DNA from: Pseudanabaena sp. CAN_BIN31
GTDB taxonomy: Bacteria; Cyanobacteriota; Cyanobacteriia; Pseudanabaenales; Pseudanabaenaceae
Assembly (NCBI GenBank): GCA_026785865.1
Contig: JAJAZG010000046.1
Span: 1 to 6,727, forward strand
DNA: 6,727 nucleotides
Direction of reading: 5' to 3'
Shown: piece by piece, positions 1 through 5,813 of the stretch
Layout of the letters: every line of letters begins with the position of its first letter
How positions within the stretch are numbered: position 1 is the stretch's first letter
The notes under the pieces: model-generated
The model's input: the letters and a program-made list of their open reading frames with translations, nothing else
What the model was told of the DNA's origin: nothing
Databases searched by the model: none
Made by a program: the position numbers and the translations under genes

Positions 1-380
1 ACAAGAGCGATCGCTTGTTTATAGGATTTTGCGATCGCTTCTTCTAGATATGGCTTAAGGCTAGGATTTTCAGCGACAAGTTCAACAATTTCATCACGTT
101 GTAAATCAATCGTGATACGCCAGCTTTTACCGCGCAGAGTTGGCTGATATTGCCACTTGAGCAAATGTCCGATTAAAACGCCAAAGCGATTACGGAGTTC
201 TTGCTTTTGCTGCTTACCCAAAGATTCTATTTCCTCTGCGAGATTTTCTAAATCCAACTCTTGCAATTTACCAAGTCGTAGCAACTTGGACTGTTCCTTT
301 GTCCACGCATGAAAGTCTTGCTCATATTGATTGTGAGATATCTGCGAAGAAAGATTATTTAATTTATTTGTATCCAACAT
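1..380 (-). CDS. DUF29 family protein, 3' end cut by window edge
   Basis: The reading frame begins at an ATG at 380 and stays open for 126 codons to the left edge, so the C-terminus is missing. The visible protein begins MLDTNKLNNL and has the hallmarks of DUF29: YEQDFHAW near residue 19, a helical stretch ELDLENLAEEIESLG around residues 41-55, then HLLKWQYQP and GKSWR, then a PSLKPYLEEA segment. DUF29 proteins are usually about 140-150 residues, so perhaps 15-25 residues lie outside. The family is soluble, common in cyanobacteria and has no established function. The start is supported by AGGAG at 391-395, 10 nt upstream, which overlaps the stop codon of the Uma2 gene. That places it in one transcription unit with Uma2, 13 nt apart. 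Family assignment is confident; a role cannot be given. Confidence 0.88.
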   Translation of the reverse strand, partial: MLDTNKLNNLSSQISHNQYEQDFHAWTKEQSKLLRLGKLQELDLENLAEEIESLGKQQKQELRNRFGVLIGHLLKWQYQPTLRGKSWRITIDLQRDEIVELVAENPSLKPYLEEAIAKSYKQAIAL

Positions 381-390
381 GATGACATCG

Positions 391-396
391 CTCCTA
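391..396 (-). promoter_or_regulatory. Ribosome binding site of the DUF29 gene, overlapping the Uma2 stop codon
   Basis: On the minus strand the bases TAGGAG contain both the TAG stop of the Uma2 gene (394-396) and a Shine-Dalgarno-like AGGAG (391-395), with 10 nt to the ATG of the DUF29 gene. A ribosome finishing Uma2 would therefore sit over the next binding site, which suggests translational coupling. The motif is seen directly; coupling is inferred. Confidence 0.6.
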
Positions 397-966
397 GCAG
401 TTCTGTAAAACTTGAGCAGCAGTTAATTGAAGATCGGGAAATAACGGCGAATTGATTATTTGATCTTGCTCGTAAATTCTTTCTTCATAAAATCCTTCCA
501 CCCATTCTAATATCGTTATTTTTTGCGCGATCGCATCGACTATCCAATATTCAGCAATACCCCGTGCTGCATACTCGGTGCGCTTGTAGCGATAATCTCG
601 ACTTGCCTGATTGGGGCTGACCACCTCAACCACTAACAATGGCGGCGGCATATCCAGTAAAACTAGCGATCTCGTTGCCCCCTGCATAGCGATCGCCAAT
701 TCTTCAGAATAAATCATCAAATCAGGAACTCTTACATTCACCTGTCGGCTATGCACCGCTATTTCTGCCTTCATTCGCAGACGATTTGGAAGAATGCCAA
801 TCTTAAAAAAAGATGTAAGTAAAAATATTGCAATCTGTTGATTAATATCACTTTCGCCCGATACAGAAATTAATTCTCCATTTTCCAACTCATACAAAGT
901 ATCTGTCCCATCGTCATATTCGAGGAACTCTTCAAAGGTCATTTTTTTGGCGATCGCAACTATCAT
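394..966 (-). CDS. Uma2 family (DUF820) putative PD-(D/E)XK endonuclease
   Basis: A 190-residue protein of the usual length for the Uma2 family. The family pattern is intact: MTFEEFLEY at residues 9-17, YELENGELI at 25-33, the PD motif at 81-82 (RVPDLMIY), the glutamate strand LLVVEVVSP at 110-118 with E114, then SRDYRYKRTEYA (122-133) with K128, and GIAEYWIVD at 136-144. D82, E114 and K128 are the likely metal-binding or catalytic residues of a restriction-endonuclease-like fold. Uma2 proteins are present in many copies in cyanobacterial genomes; structural similarity to nucleases is known, but a biological substrate is not established. The ATG at 966 is chosen because AAGGGTAAG precedes it at a suitable distance; the later in-frame Met9 has no ribosome binding site. 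The gene lies 49 nt after the DUF1232 gene and 13 nt before the DUF29 gene. Confidence 0.93.
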   Translation of the reverse strand: MIVAIAKKMTFEEFLEYDDGTDTLYELENGELISVSGESDINQQIAIFLLTSFFKIGILPNRLRMKAEIAVHSRQVNVRVPDLMIYSEELAIAMQGATRSLVLLDMPPPLLVVEVVSPNQASRDYRYKRTEYAARGIAEYWIVDAIAQKITILEWVEGFYEERIYEQDQIINSPLFPDLQLTAAQVLQNC

Positions 967-1015
967 TTTCTTACCCTTAATAGCGATATCAGCTTTTAAA
1001 ACTTAGAAATAATAA

Positions 1016-1360
1016 CTAACCAAACCACACTTTTAGTTTTTCTTGAGCTTTTGCTTTATGTTCTGATTTAATGTGAGCAGCAACTATTGCAAGAGCAGAT
1101 GCCAATGCCCCAAGATCATCAACGTAACCAACAACTGGAGTTAAATCAGGAATTGCGTCTATTGGGCTGATGAAATATCCTAGCGCACTGACAATTACAG
1201 TCTTTGCCCAGATAGGCGTATCAAAATCGATTAAAGAGTAATAAAGTATGAGAGCTTTTTCAATTACCTCTCTACCAGCAGTAGCGGCAAAACTCTTTAT
1301 TTTTTCCCAAAATGAGGATTCTTTATAACTTTCGCTGAAATTATCAGTGTTATTGTCCAT
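1016..1360 (-). CDS. DUF1232 / YkvA family small membrane protein
   Basis: A 114-residue protein with the DUF1232 (YkvA) signature at residues 60-86: LGYFISPIDAIPDL followed by PVVGYVDDLGAL. This conserved segment, with its SPID-IPD turn and the paired acidic residues D81 and D82, is diagnostic of the family. Residues 49-66 and about 80-96 are hydrophobic enough for short membrane-associated helices, while the N-terminus (residues 1-35) is polar and probably helical and the C-terminus is lysine-rich. Family members are small membrane-associated proteins of unknown function. The ribosome binding site is poor: the nearest AGGA is about 15 nt upstream of the ATG. A 125-nt gap separates it from the gene upstream, so it may have its own promoter; TATACT at 1383-1388 (minus strand) is a possible -10 box, but no convincing -35 partner is seen. 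Confidence 0.88.
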   Translation of the reverse strand: MDNNTDNFSESYKESSFWEKIKSFAATAGREVIEKALILYYSLIDFDTPIWAKTVIVSALGYFISPIDAIPDLTPVVGYVDDLGALASALAIVAAHIKSEHKAKAQEKLKVWFG

Positions 1361-1485
1361 TTAGCAACTAATTTTCCTAGTAAGTATAGTAATTCTAAAC
1401 TATAAATGGGCTAATATTTCACTAAAAATTACACGTTGTAAATTTCAAAATTTAGGTTTTTCATAGAAAAGCCAAGGCTAGTAAA
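1361..1485. other. AT-rich intergenic gap upstream of the DUF1232 gene
   Basis: This is the only sizeable gap in the left half. It is AT-rich and holds no open frame of note. Visible are a TATACT at 1383-1388 on the minus strand and a 13-nt interrupted inverted repeat TTACA-CGT-TGTAA at 1429-1441. Either could belong to a promoter region of the DUF1232 gene, but neither is strong. Unlike the gaps in the right half, it contains no long hairpin. Confidence 0.4.
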
Positions 1486-2154
1486 TCATGGTTTCCATGT
1501 AGCGATTAATTCATTGACAAGCTCTTGAAGTTGATTTGTTGCTTCGGCAAGATTAGGAGTTTGATAACCATGCATAATGCGATCGCGAACTGGTTGAATA
1601 ACGTTAACTTGATCGAAATGCTCCATCGAAAGCTCACCTTGAGAATACAAGTGATTGATTAAAGAACTTGCAGGAAGTCGTTCGATGGGGATTGCTGAGA
1701 TATTAGCTTGTTGGCGCATCGCAGCTTCTAAAACCCCCCACAAATACAAAAATGCTACTTCCACTTCTCCTATAGATAAAAACTTCTTAGCTTGTTCATA
1801 GCGTTGCAGCATCTGCTCCCAAGTTAGCAATTGAACATCACCATTCACATTGTTTAGATGATCTACTGGAGAAACATCATCTCCAGTCACAAGCAAAAAT
1901 CTCCAACCATTATGTTGGGATACAATCTCAGCAACTTCTCGGTAACGACCAACAGGTAGTCGAGAAATTGAACCTCTTAATTCGATTATGAAGCCTTCAT
2001 TTGATGATTTTTTTGCAATAAGATCTGGAGAATAATTTCCTAGATCGATCGGAAGAGCATACTTAGCGGGTGAGACAATGACCTCAAATCCCTGTGATCT
2101 ATATTTTTCTTCAACCCTAGATTGTAGTTCCAAATCTTTGTCAATTATGTTCAT
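1486..2154 (-). CDS. Restriction-endonuclease-like plus HEPN-like two-domain protein
   Basis: A 222-residue protein without a recognised gene name. The N-terminal part (about 1-115) looks like a small PD-(D/E)XK nuclease fold: an N-terminal helix (residues 5-20), GFEVIVSP, then SPDLIAKK with P43-D44, then GFIIELRGS with E58. The usual lysine after the glutamate strand is an arginine (R60). The C-terminal part (about 118-220) is all helical, with AFLYLWGVLEAAMRQ at 134-148 and VRDRIMHGY at 189-197. R190 and H195 form the R-x4-H signature of HEPN RNases and HEPN-like domains. The layout resembles proteins that databases describe as archaeal-Holliday-junction-resolvase-like REases (AHJR-like), which is my best guess. 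Its ATG overlaps the rusA-like stop as ATGA and has a strong GGAGGA (2161-2166), so the two genes are almost certainly co-expressed. Function is unknown; DNA or RNA cleavage is inferred. Confidence 0.7.
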   Translation of the reverse strand: MNIIDKDLELQSRVEEKYRSQGFEVIVSPAKYALPIDLGNYSPDLIAKKSSNEGFIIELRGSISRLPVGRYREVAEIVSQHNGWRFLLVTGDDVSPVDHLNNVNGDVQLLTWEQMLQRYEQAKKFLSIGEVEVAFLYLWGVLEAAMRQQANISAIPIERLPASSLINHLYSQGELSMEHFDQVNVIQPVRDRIMHGYQTPNLAEATNQLQELVNELIATWKP

Positions 2155-2549
2155 AAGTATTCCTCCAATCTTTTAGGCTCAGAAACTTGAACGTATACAC
2201 ATTCTAGCCTCGATACTATCCCTTGAACAAGAAGGATCGGCAATAATGTCATGTCAAAAGTGTCAGAAAATGGACGACGATGTACATTTATATCTGAAAT
2301 TATTAAATCATCTTTATAAATAAGCCCAACCAGTGCATCTTGTATCGGTTTAATGATGTTGTCAGTATCCAGAGGATCGCCACTGTAGAGATATACCAAT
2401 GTTAGTTGAATATTTCTCTCAGTAAAAAACTGACCTGTCCAAGTTTTTTCAGCTTCAGCGCGAACATATTGTTTCCATGCTTGTAAATTTGCGGTTTTTC
2501 TTGTTTGTAAAGATACAGGACGCTTAGGAATCAGGAAATCGAAATACAT
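2151..2549 (-). CDS. RusA family Holliday junction resolvase-like endonuclease
   Basis: A 132-residue protein, close to the usual RusA length of about 120. The core block at residues 57-86 reads GDPLDTDNIIKPIQDAL and continues with YKDDLIISD. This matches RusA: D61 and D63 correspond to the D70/D72 pair of E. coli RusA, K67 to K76, and D80 or D81 to D91. These are the metal-binding and catalytic residues for symmetric cleavage of four-way junctions. RusA genes are often phage-derived, but no phage genes lie nearby. The start at 2549 lies 13 nt after the permease stop and lacks a clear Shine-Dalgarno, so translation may depend on the upstream gene. The stop overlaps the start of the REase/HEPN gene. 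That pairing points to a shared job in DNA processing, repair or defence; a housekeeping RuvC role is less likely for a RusA protein. Family assignment is firm, substrate is inferred. Confidence 0.85.
   Translation of the reverse strand: MYFDFLIPKRPVSLQTRKTANLQAWKQYVRAEAEKTWTGQFFTERNIQLTLVYLYSGDPLDTDNIIKPIQDALVGLIYKDDLIISDINVHRRPFSDTFDMTLLPILLVQGIVSRLECVYVQVSEPKRLEEYL
2161..2166 (-). promoter_or_regulatory. Strong ribosome binding site of the REase/HEPN gene inside the rusA-like gene
   Basis: GGAGGA on the minus strand lies 6 nt before the ATG at 2154 and within the last codons of the RusA-like gene. It fixes the start of the downstream protein and, with the ATGA overlap, supports coupled translation. 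It is much stronger than the site of the RusA-like gene itself. Confidence 0.7.
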
Positions 2550-2562
2550 AAATTACGAGAGC

Positions 2563-3411
2563 TTATTGCTCTTTTTTGCTGCTAAATTTCTGGGTTAAGC
2601 CTTCACCTACAAGTGATAACCCGATCGTCATTAAGGTAATCGCCAGACCAGGAAAAATCGTTGTCCACCAAATATTTTCACCAGTGGAGAGAGCATCTAA
2701 AGCTTGCTTAAGATCATGTCCCCATTCAGGAACATCTTCAGGAATGCCTAAACCCAAAAATCCTAAACCTGCGAGAGTCAGAATTGCATCAGCAGCATTG
2801 AGCGTAAAAATTACAGGCAAGCTTTGGATCACATTGGGCGCTAGATATTTGAGCAAGATCGTTTTGGTGTCAGCCCCGATCGCTTGAGCAGCTTCGATAT
2901 AGACTTCGGTTTTCGTACTCACGGTTTGGTTGCGGATTACTCGAAAATACTGGGGAATATAGGCAACACTGAGGGCGATCGCCGCATTCCAAACTCCTGC
3001 ACCGACCACAAAGGCGATCGTCAGCGATAGCAATAAACTTGGCAATGTATAGAGCGCATCCATCAGGAATACTAAAATGCGATCAAGCCAGCCGCCTTTG
3101 TAGCCGCTAAGCATTCCCAAGGGTACGCCGACTAATACGCTGATTAGGGTGGAGGCGATCGTCACTTGCCATGCCACAACCGCGCCAGCGATCGTTCGCG
3201 TAAATACATCATGTCCTTGCAAGTCTGTGCCGAACCAATGTTGGGGTGATGGTGGCTGATGGATCGGGTTGCTGAGAAATTCAGTGGGATCGGTCAAAAT
3301 CCCTACCGCTTGCAGCAATGGTGTGGCGATCGCCATCAGCAAAAAAGCCGCGCTAATGACAAGCCCGATCGACATTAAACTTTGTGATACTGACTGCTTA
3401 GACGATTTCAT
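2563..3411 (-). CDS. ABC transporter permease, DppC/OppC type (peptide or nickel uptake)
   Basis: A 282-residue inner-membrane permease of the DppC/OppC/NikC type. Residues 14-36 form the first membrane helix. The OppC N-terminal signature follows at 60-72 (FGTDLQGHDVFTR). The binding-protein-dependent transport domain fills about 80-275, with further helices near 80-102, 112-137, 141-155, 200-222 and 250-270. The EAA loop that docks on the ATPase is at 173-192 (EAAQAIGAD followed by LKYLAPN). No substrate-binding protein, partner permease or ATPase lies in the window, so the substrate (peptide, nickel or other) cannot be read. The ATG at 3411 is chosen because the protein then starts just before helix 1, as usual. 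The frame continues upstream for 22 codons, but that extension is encoded largely by the intergenic hairpin and is probably not translated. No good Shine-Dalgarno is seen for any start. Confidence 0.9.
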   Translation of the reverse strand: MKSSKQSVSQSLMSIGLVISAAFLLMAIATPLLQAVGILTDPTEFLSNPIHQPPSPQHWFGTDLQGHDVFTRTIAGAVVAWQVTIASTLISVLVGVPLGMLSGYKGGWLDRILVFLMDALYTLPSLLLSLTIAFVVGAGVWNAAIALSVAYIPQYFRVIRNQTVSTKTEVYIEAAQAIGADTKTILLKYLAPNVIQSLPVIFTLNAADAILTLAGLGFLGLGIPEDVPEWGHDLKQALDALSTGENIWWTTIFPGLAITLMTIGLSLVGEGLTQKFSSKKEQ

Positions 3412-3435
3412 GGGGATGATTTTTAAATTTGGCAT

Positions 3436-3490
3436 AAAACCAAATTTATTGATTGTTCGCCACAGGCGAACAATCAATAAATTTGGTTTT
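3436..3490. repeat. Intergenic hairpin: perfect 26-bp inverted repeat with 3-nt loop
   Basis: The arms 3436-3461 and 3465-3490 are exact reverse complements, with loop ACA (3462-3464). The inner part reads TTCGCCACAGGCGAA. It lies in the 150-nt gap between the divergent permease and hisA genes, so it is not placed as a terminator, and there is no T-tract immediately after either arm. It is probably a REP-like or miniature mobile repeat, or it shapes the leader of the permease transcript. Its TTGATTGT...ACAATCAA flanks recur in the hairpin at 6697-6727. The inverted repeat is seen directly; its class is inferred. Confidence 0.85.
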
Positions 3491-3561
3491 CCTTGATTTG
3501 TACTATACCGCGATCGCTAAATCTAGCTAAAATTAAACTCCTAGGATCGCAGGTAAAAATT

Positions 3562-4326
3562 ATGGATGTAATTCCCGCAATTGATATTTTAGATGGACGC
3601 TGTGTCAGGCTCTATCAAGGGGATTATCAAAAATCAGAAGTATTTAGTGAAGACCCTGTAGAAGTAGCTCAGCGTTGGTACAGTCAGGGCGCTAAGTATT
3701 TGCATGTAGTTGATTTGGATGGTGCAAAGGAAGGCAAGCCCAAAAATTTAAAAGTAATTGAGGCGATCGCCCGTTCAATTCCGATACGGGTGCAGATGGG
3801 TGGCGGACTGCGCGATCGCGAAAGTATTATTTCGGTGCTGAACTCTGGCGTAAGTCGCGTAATTTTAGGCACGGCGGCGGTGGAAAACTCACAACTGATT
3901 GCGGATATTTGTGCGGAATTTCCTGAACAAATCATGATTGGCATCGATGCTCGTGATGGCAAAGTGGCGACTAGAGGCTGGCTGACTAATTCAGAAATAA
4001 TGGCGGTGGATCTTGCCAAACGGATGGCAGATGTGGGAATCGCAGGAATTATTTACACCGATATTCATCGCGATGGCACGATGCAAGGGCCCAACATCGA
4101 GGCTTTGCGCCAACTTGCCGAAAATGTCGATGTGCCTGTAATTGCTTCAGGCGGCATTAGCTCGATTACAGATTTATTAAGTCTGCTATCGCTAGAATCT
4201 GTGGGCGTTAAAGGTGCGATCGTTGGCAGAGCCATCTATACGGGTGATATTCAACTGCCTGAAGCAATCAGGGCAGTGGGTAATGGTCGTTGGCAAGATG
4301 TGATTGATGGATCGGCGATCGGCTAA
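3562..4326 (+). CDS. hisA: Phosphoribosylformimino-AICAR-phosphate (ProFAR) isomerase, histidine biosynthesis
   Basis: HisA catalyses the fourth step of cytoplasmic histidine biosynthesis, the Amadori isomerisation of ProFAR to PRFAR, the substrate of HisF/HisH. The 254-residue length is normal. The protein is a (beta/alpha)8 barrel with both half-barrel signatures: PAIDILDGRCVRL at 5-17 with catalytic D8, and GIDARDGKVATRGW at 127-140 with catalytic D129. Phosphate-binding loops are visible at 80-84 (GGGLR), 102-103 (GT), 166-173 (TDIHRDGT), 196-200 (SGGIS) and 219-224. All key residues are present, so the enzyme should be active. The ATG at 3562 is chosen because the family starts directly at this strand and AGG at 3551-3553 lies 8 nt upstream; a frame extension to 3493 has no support. 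It stands alone, without other his genes, as is common in cyanobacteria. Confidence 0.97.
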   Translation: MDVIPAIDILDGRCVRLYQGDYQKSEVFSEDPVEVAQRWYSQGAKYLHVVDLDGAKEGKPKNLKVIEAIARSIPIRVQMGGGLRDRESIISVLNSGVSRVILGTAAVENSQLIADICAEFPEQIMIGIDARDGKVATRGWLTNSEIMAVDLAKRMADVGIAGIIYTDIHRDGTMQGPNIEALRQLAENVDVPVIASGGISSITDLLSLLSLESVGVKGAIVGRAIYTGDIQLPEAIRAVGNGRWQDVIDGSAIG

Positions 4327-4396
4327 GGCAGCTTTCAATAGCTTTAACAAGGGGCTTAAGCCCCTTGCCTGTTCAAGTTGTTTCTACAAGCTGCCT
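4326..4396. repeat. 71-nt element with terminal inverted repeats and a central palindrome
   Basis: The ends AGGCAGCTT (4326-4334) and AAGCTGCCT (4388-4396) are perfect 9-nt inverted repeats. Between them lies a perfect 20-nt palindrome at 4348-4367 whose halves are CAAGGGGCTT and AAGCCCCTTG. The element starts on the last base of the hisA stop codon. As RNA it would form a GGGGC-TTAA-GCCCC hairpin with a closing outer stem, but no T-tract follows the hairpin, so an intrinsic terminator is unlikely. The layout resembles a non-autonomous miniature element or a folded small-RNA-like repeat. Structure is seen; mobility is inferred. Confidence 0.65.
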
Positions 4397-4404
4397 AAAT
4401 CAAG

Positions 4405-4439
4405 AAGCGATGACGCACGCTGCGCGCGCGTCATCGCTT
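4405..4439. repeat. Intergenic GC-rich hairpin with 12-bp stem upstream of ktrB
   Basis: The arms 4405-4416 (AAGCGATGACGC) and 4428-4439 (GCGTCATCGCTT) are exact reverse complements. Three further base pairs form inside after one mismatch, leaving a TGC loop. The element sits only 8 nt after the 71-nt element and about 40 nt before the ktrB start, so it lies where a promoter or leader of ktrB would be. No T-tract follows. It is probably an interspersed repeat; a regulatory role is possible but unproven. Confidence 0.75.
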
Positions 4440-4478
4440 ATACATATAAAATAAATTTAATTACTTGAGACTCTTAAT

Positions 4479-5813
4479 GTGAATCCCGCTAGAACAATTT
4501 GTTTTGGGTTTTTTGCCGTTATTTCGATTGGAACATTTCTGTTAATGTTGCCGATCTCCTCTAGCGCTGGCACATGGACAGACCTAGTTACAGCCTTGTT
4601 TACCTCAACATCAGCCGTCTGTGTTACGGGGTTGTCGGTGGTGGATGTTGGCAAATTTTATTCCTTTTGGGGACAGCTATTTTTAATGCTGTTGGTACAG
4701 ATCGGCGGGTTGGGTTATATGACCGCAACGACTGTCCTATTACTACTGATCGGGCGCAAATTTAGCCTGCGCGATAAAATTACTTTGCAGCAATCCCTCG
4801 ACACTCCTGGAATTCGGGGCGGACTGCAATTGGTACAGTCAATCATTGCTGTGACTTTGGTGTTTGAGTTGACAGGTGTACTTGCACTAATCCCTATTTT
4901 CAACCAAACTATGAGTTTTCCTGAAAGTGTTTGGCAAGCCATTTTTCATAGTGTCAATGCCTTTAACAATGCAGGATTTGGTCTTTTGTCTGACAATCTG
5001 ATGAGCTATGTCAATACGCCAATGATGAGCATTATTATCGGTTTGCTAATTATTTTTGGTGGCCTTGGCTATCAGGTGATTTTGGAAGGTTATCTGTGGC
5101 TAAGCATCAAGTTTTCGCGAAATCGTGACTATTTCACCTTCAGTTTGAATTTTATGGTTGCCACTAGTACCACGATCGCTTTGTTACTATTTGGTACGGT
5201 GTTCTTCTTGTTGACCGAAGTTCAGAATAGTCAAACCTTAGGTAATTTACCGATATTTGATCAGATTGTCGCCGCTTGGTTTCAGTCTGTCACCACTCGC
5301 ACCGCAGGCTTTAACACGATCGACAATGGCAAAATGACGGTAACAGGTTTATTTATCACGATCGCCTTGATGTTTATTGGCGCTAGCCCAGGTAGTACGG
5401 GTGGAGGCATTAAAACCACAACCGCGAGAATCTTGGCTAGTTGCACAGGGGCAGCTTTGGAAGGACGCGATCAAGTGAATTTGTATAGGCTGCGAATACC
5501 CAATGGCTTGATTTTAAAAGCGGTCGGCGTGGCGGTGAGTTCATTATTTACGGTGATCTGTTCGACTGGACTATTATCATTAACTGATCGCAATCTGAAC
5601 TTTATTAGCATCCTCTTTGAAGCCACCTCAGCCTTCGCGACAGTGGGCTTATCGATGGGAATTACCTCTTCGTTATCTGTCGCTGGCAGGATCGTAATTA
5701 TTCTGACCATGTATATCGGTCGAGTCGGTGTATTACTGTTGATGTCAGCAATTTTCACTGAATCTCGCCCTAGTTTGATTAAATATCCACAAGGATCGCT
5801 GCTAGTTGGATAG
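4479..5813 (+). CDS. ktrB: Na+-dependent K+ uptake translocator, TrkH/KtrB family
   Basis: The ion-translocating membrane subunit of the Ktr potassium uptake system. The 444 residues form four membrane-P-loop-membrane repeats. The selectivity-filter loops are all visible: SAVCVTGLS (45-53, G51), NAFNNAGFG (160-168, G166), VTTRTAGFN (271-279, G277) and SAFATVGLS (384-392, G390). The gating loop of the third repeat, GASPGSTGGGIKTTT, is at 301-315. The C-terminus IKYPQGSLLVG is typical of KtrB. All four filter glycines are present, so a functional channel-like transporter is expected. In Synechocystis, KtrB mediates K+ uptake needed for osmotic adaptation. The GTG at 4479 is used because an in-frame TAA lies at 4458-4460 and no earlier start exists; the overlapping ATG at 4477 is in another frame and meets a stop at once. 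TATAAA at 4445-4450 may be a -10 box, without a clear -35. Confidence 0.95.
   Translation: MNPARTICFGFFAVISIGTFLLMLPISSSAGTWTDLVTALFTSTSAVCVTGLSVVDVGKFYSFWGQLFLMLLVQIGGLGYMTATTVLLLLIGRKFSLRDKITLQQSLDTPGIRGGLQLVQSIIAVTLVFELTGVLALIPIFNQTMSFPESVWQAIFHSVNAFNNAGFGLLSDNLMSYVNTPMMSIIIGLLIIFGGLGYQVILEGYLWLSIKFSRNRDYFTFSLNFMVATSTTIALLLFGTVFFLLTEVQNSQTLGNLPIFDQIVAAWFQSVTTRTAGFNTIDNGKMTVTGLFITIALMFIGASPGSTGGGIKTTTARILASCTGAALEGRDQVNLYRLRIPNGLILKAVGVAVSSLFTVICSTGLLSLTDRNLNFISILFEATSAFATVGLSMGITSSLSVAGRIVIILTMYIGRVGVLLLMSAIFTESRPSLIKYPQGSLLVG

Noticed and set aside
1429..1441. Inverted repeat TTACA-CGT-TGTAA as an operator for the DUF1232 gene
   Set aside because: Five-base arms in an AT-rich gap are expected by chance, and it lies about 70 nt from the start with no clear promoter nearby.
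2558..2577. Terminator-like hairpin AGAGC-TTATT-GCTCT followed by a T-run on the plus strand
   Set aside because: No plus-strand gene ends there. On the strand of the genes the T-run precedes the hairpin as A's, so it cannot terminate the permease transcript. The stem is only 5 bp.
3412..3477. 22-codon N-terminal extension of the permease
   Set aside because: It is encoded largely by the intergenic hairpin, adds polar residues before helix 1 unlike the family, and has no ribosome binding site.
3493..3561. 23-codon N-terminal extension of HisA
   Set aside because: HisA proteins start at the first beta strand, and the ATG at 3562 has a correctly spaced AGG.
3684..4019. Long open frame antisense to hisA, and similar antisense frames in ktrB and ktrA
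   Set aside because: These overlap well-conserved genes, show no recognisable domain and are shadows of the coding frames.
4348..4367. Palindrome after hisA as an intrinsic terminator
   Set aside because: The stem is strong, but it is followed by a mixed sequence (CCTGTTCAAG) with no U-tract; it is better described as part of the 71-nt element.
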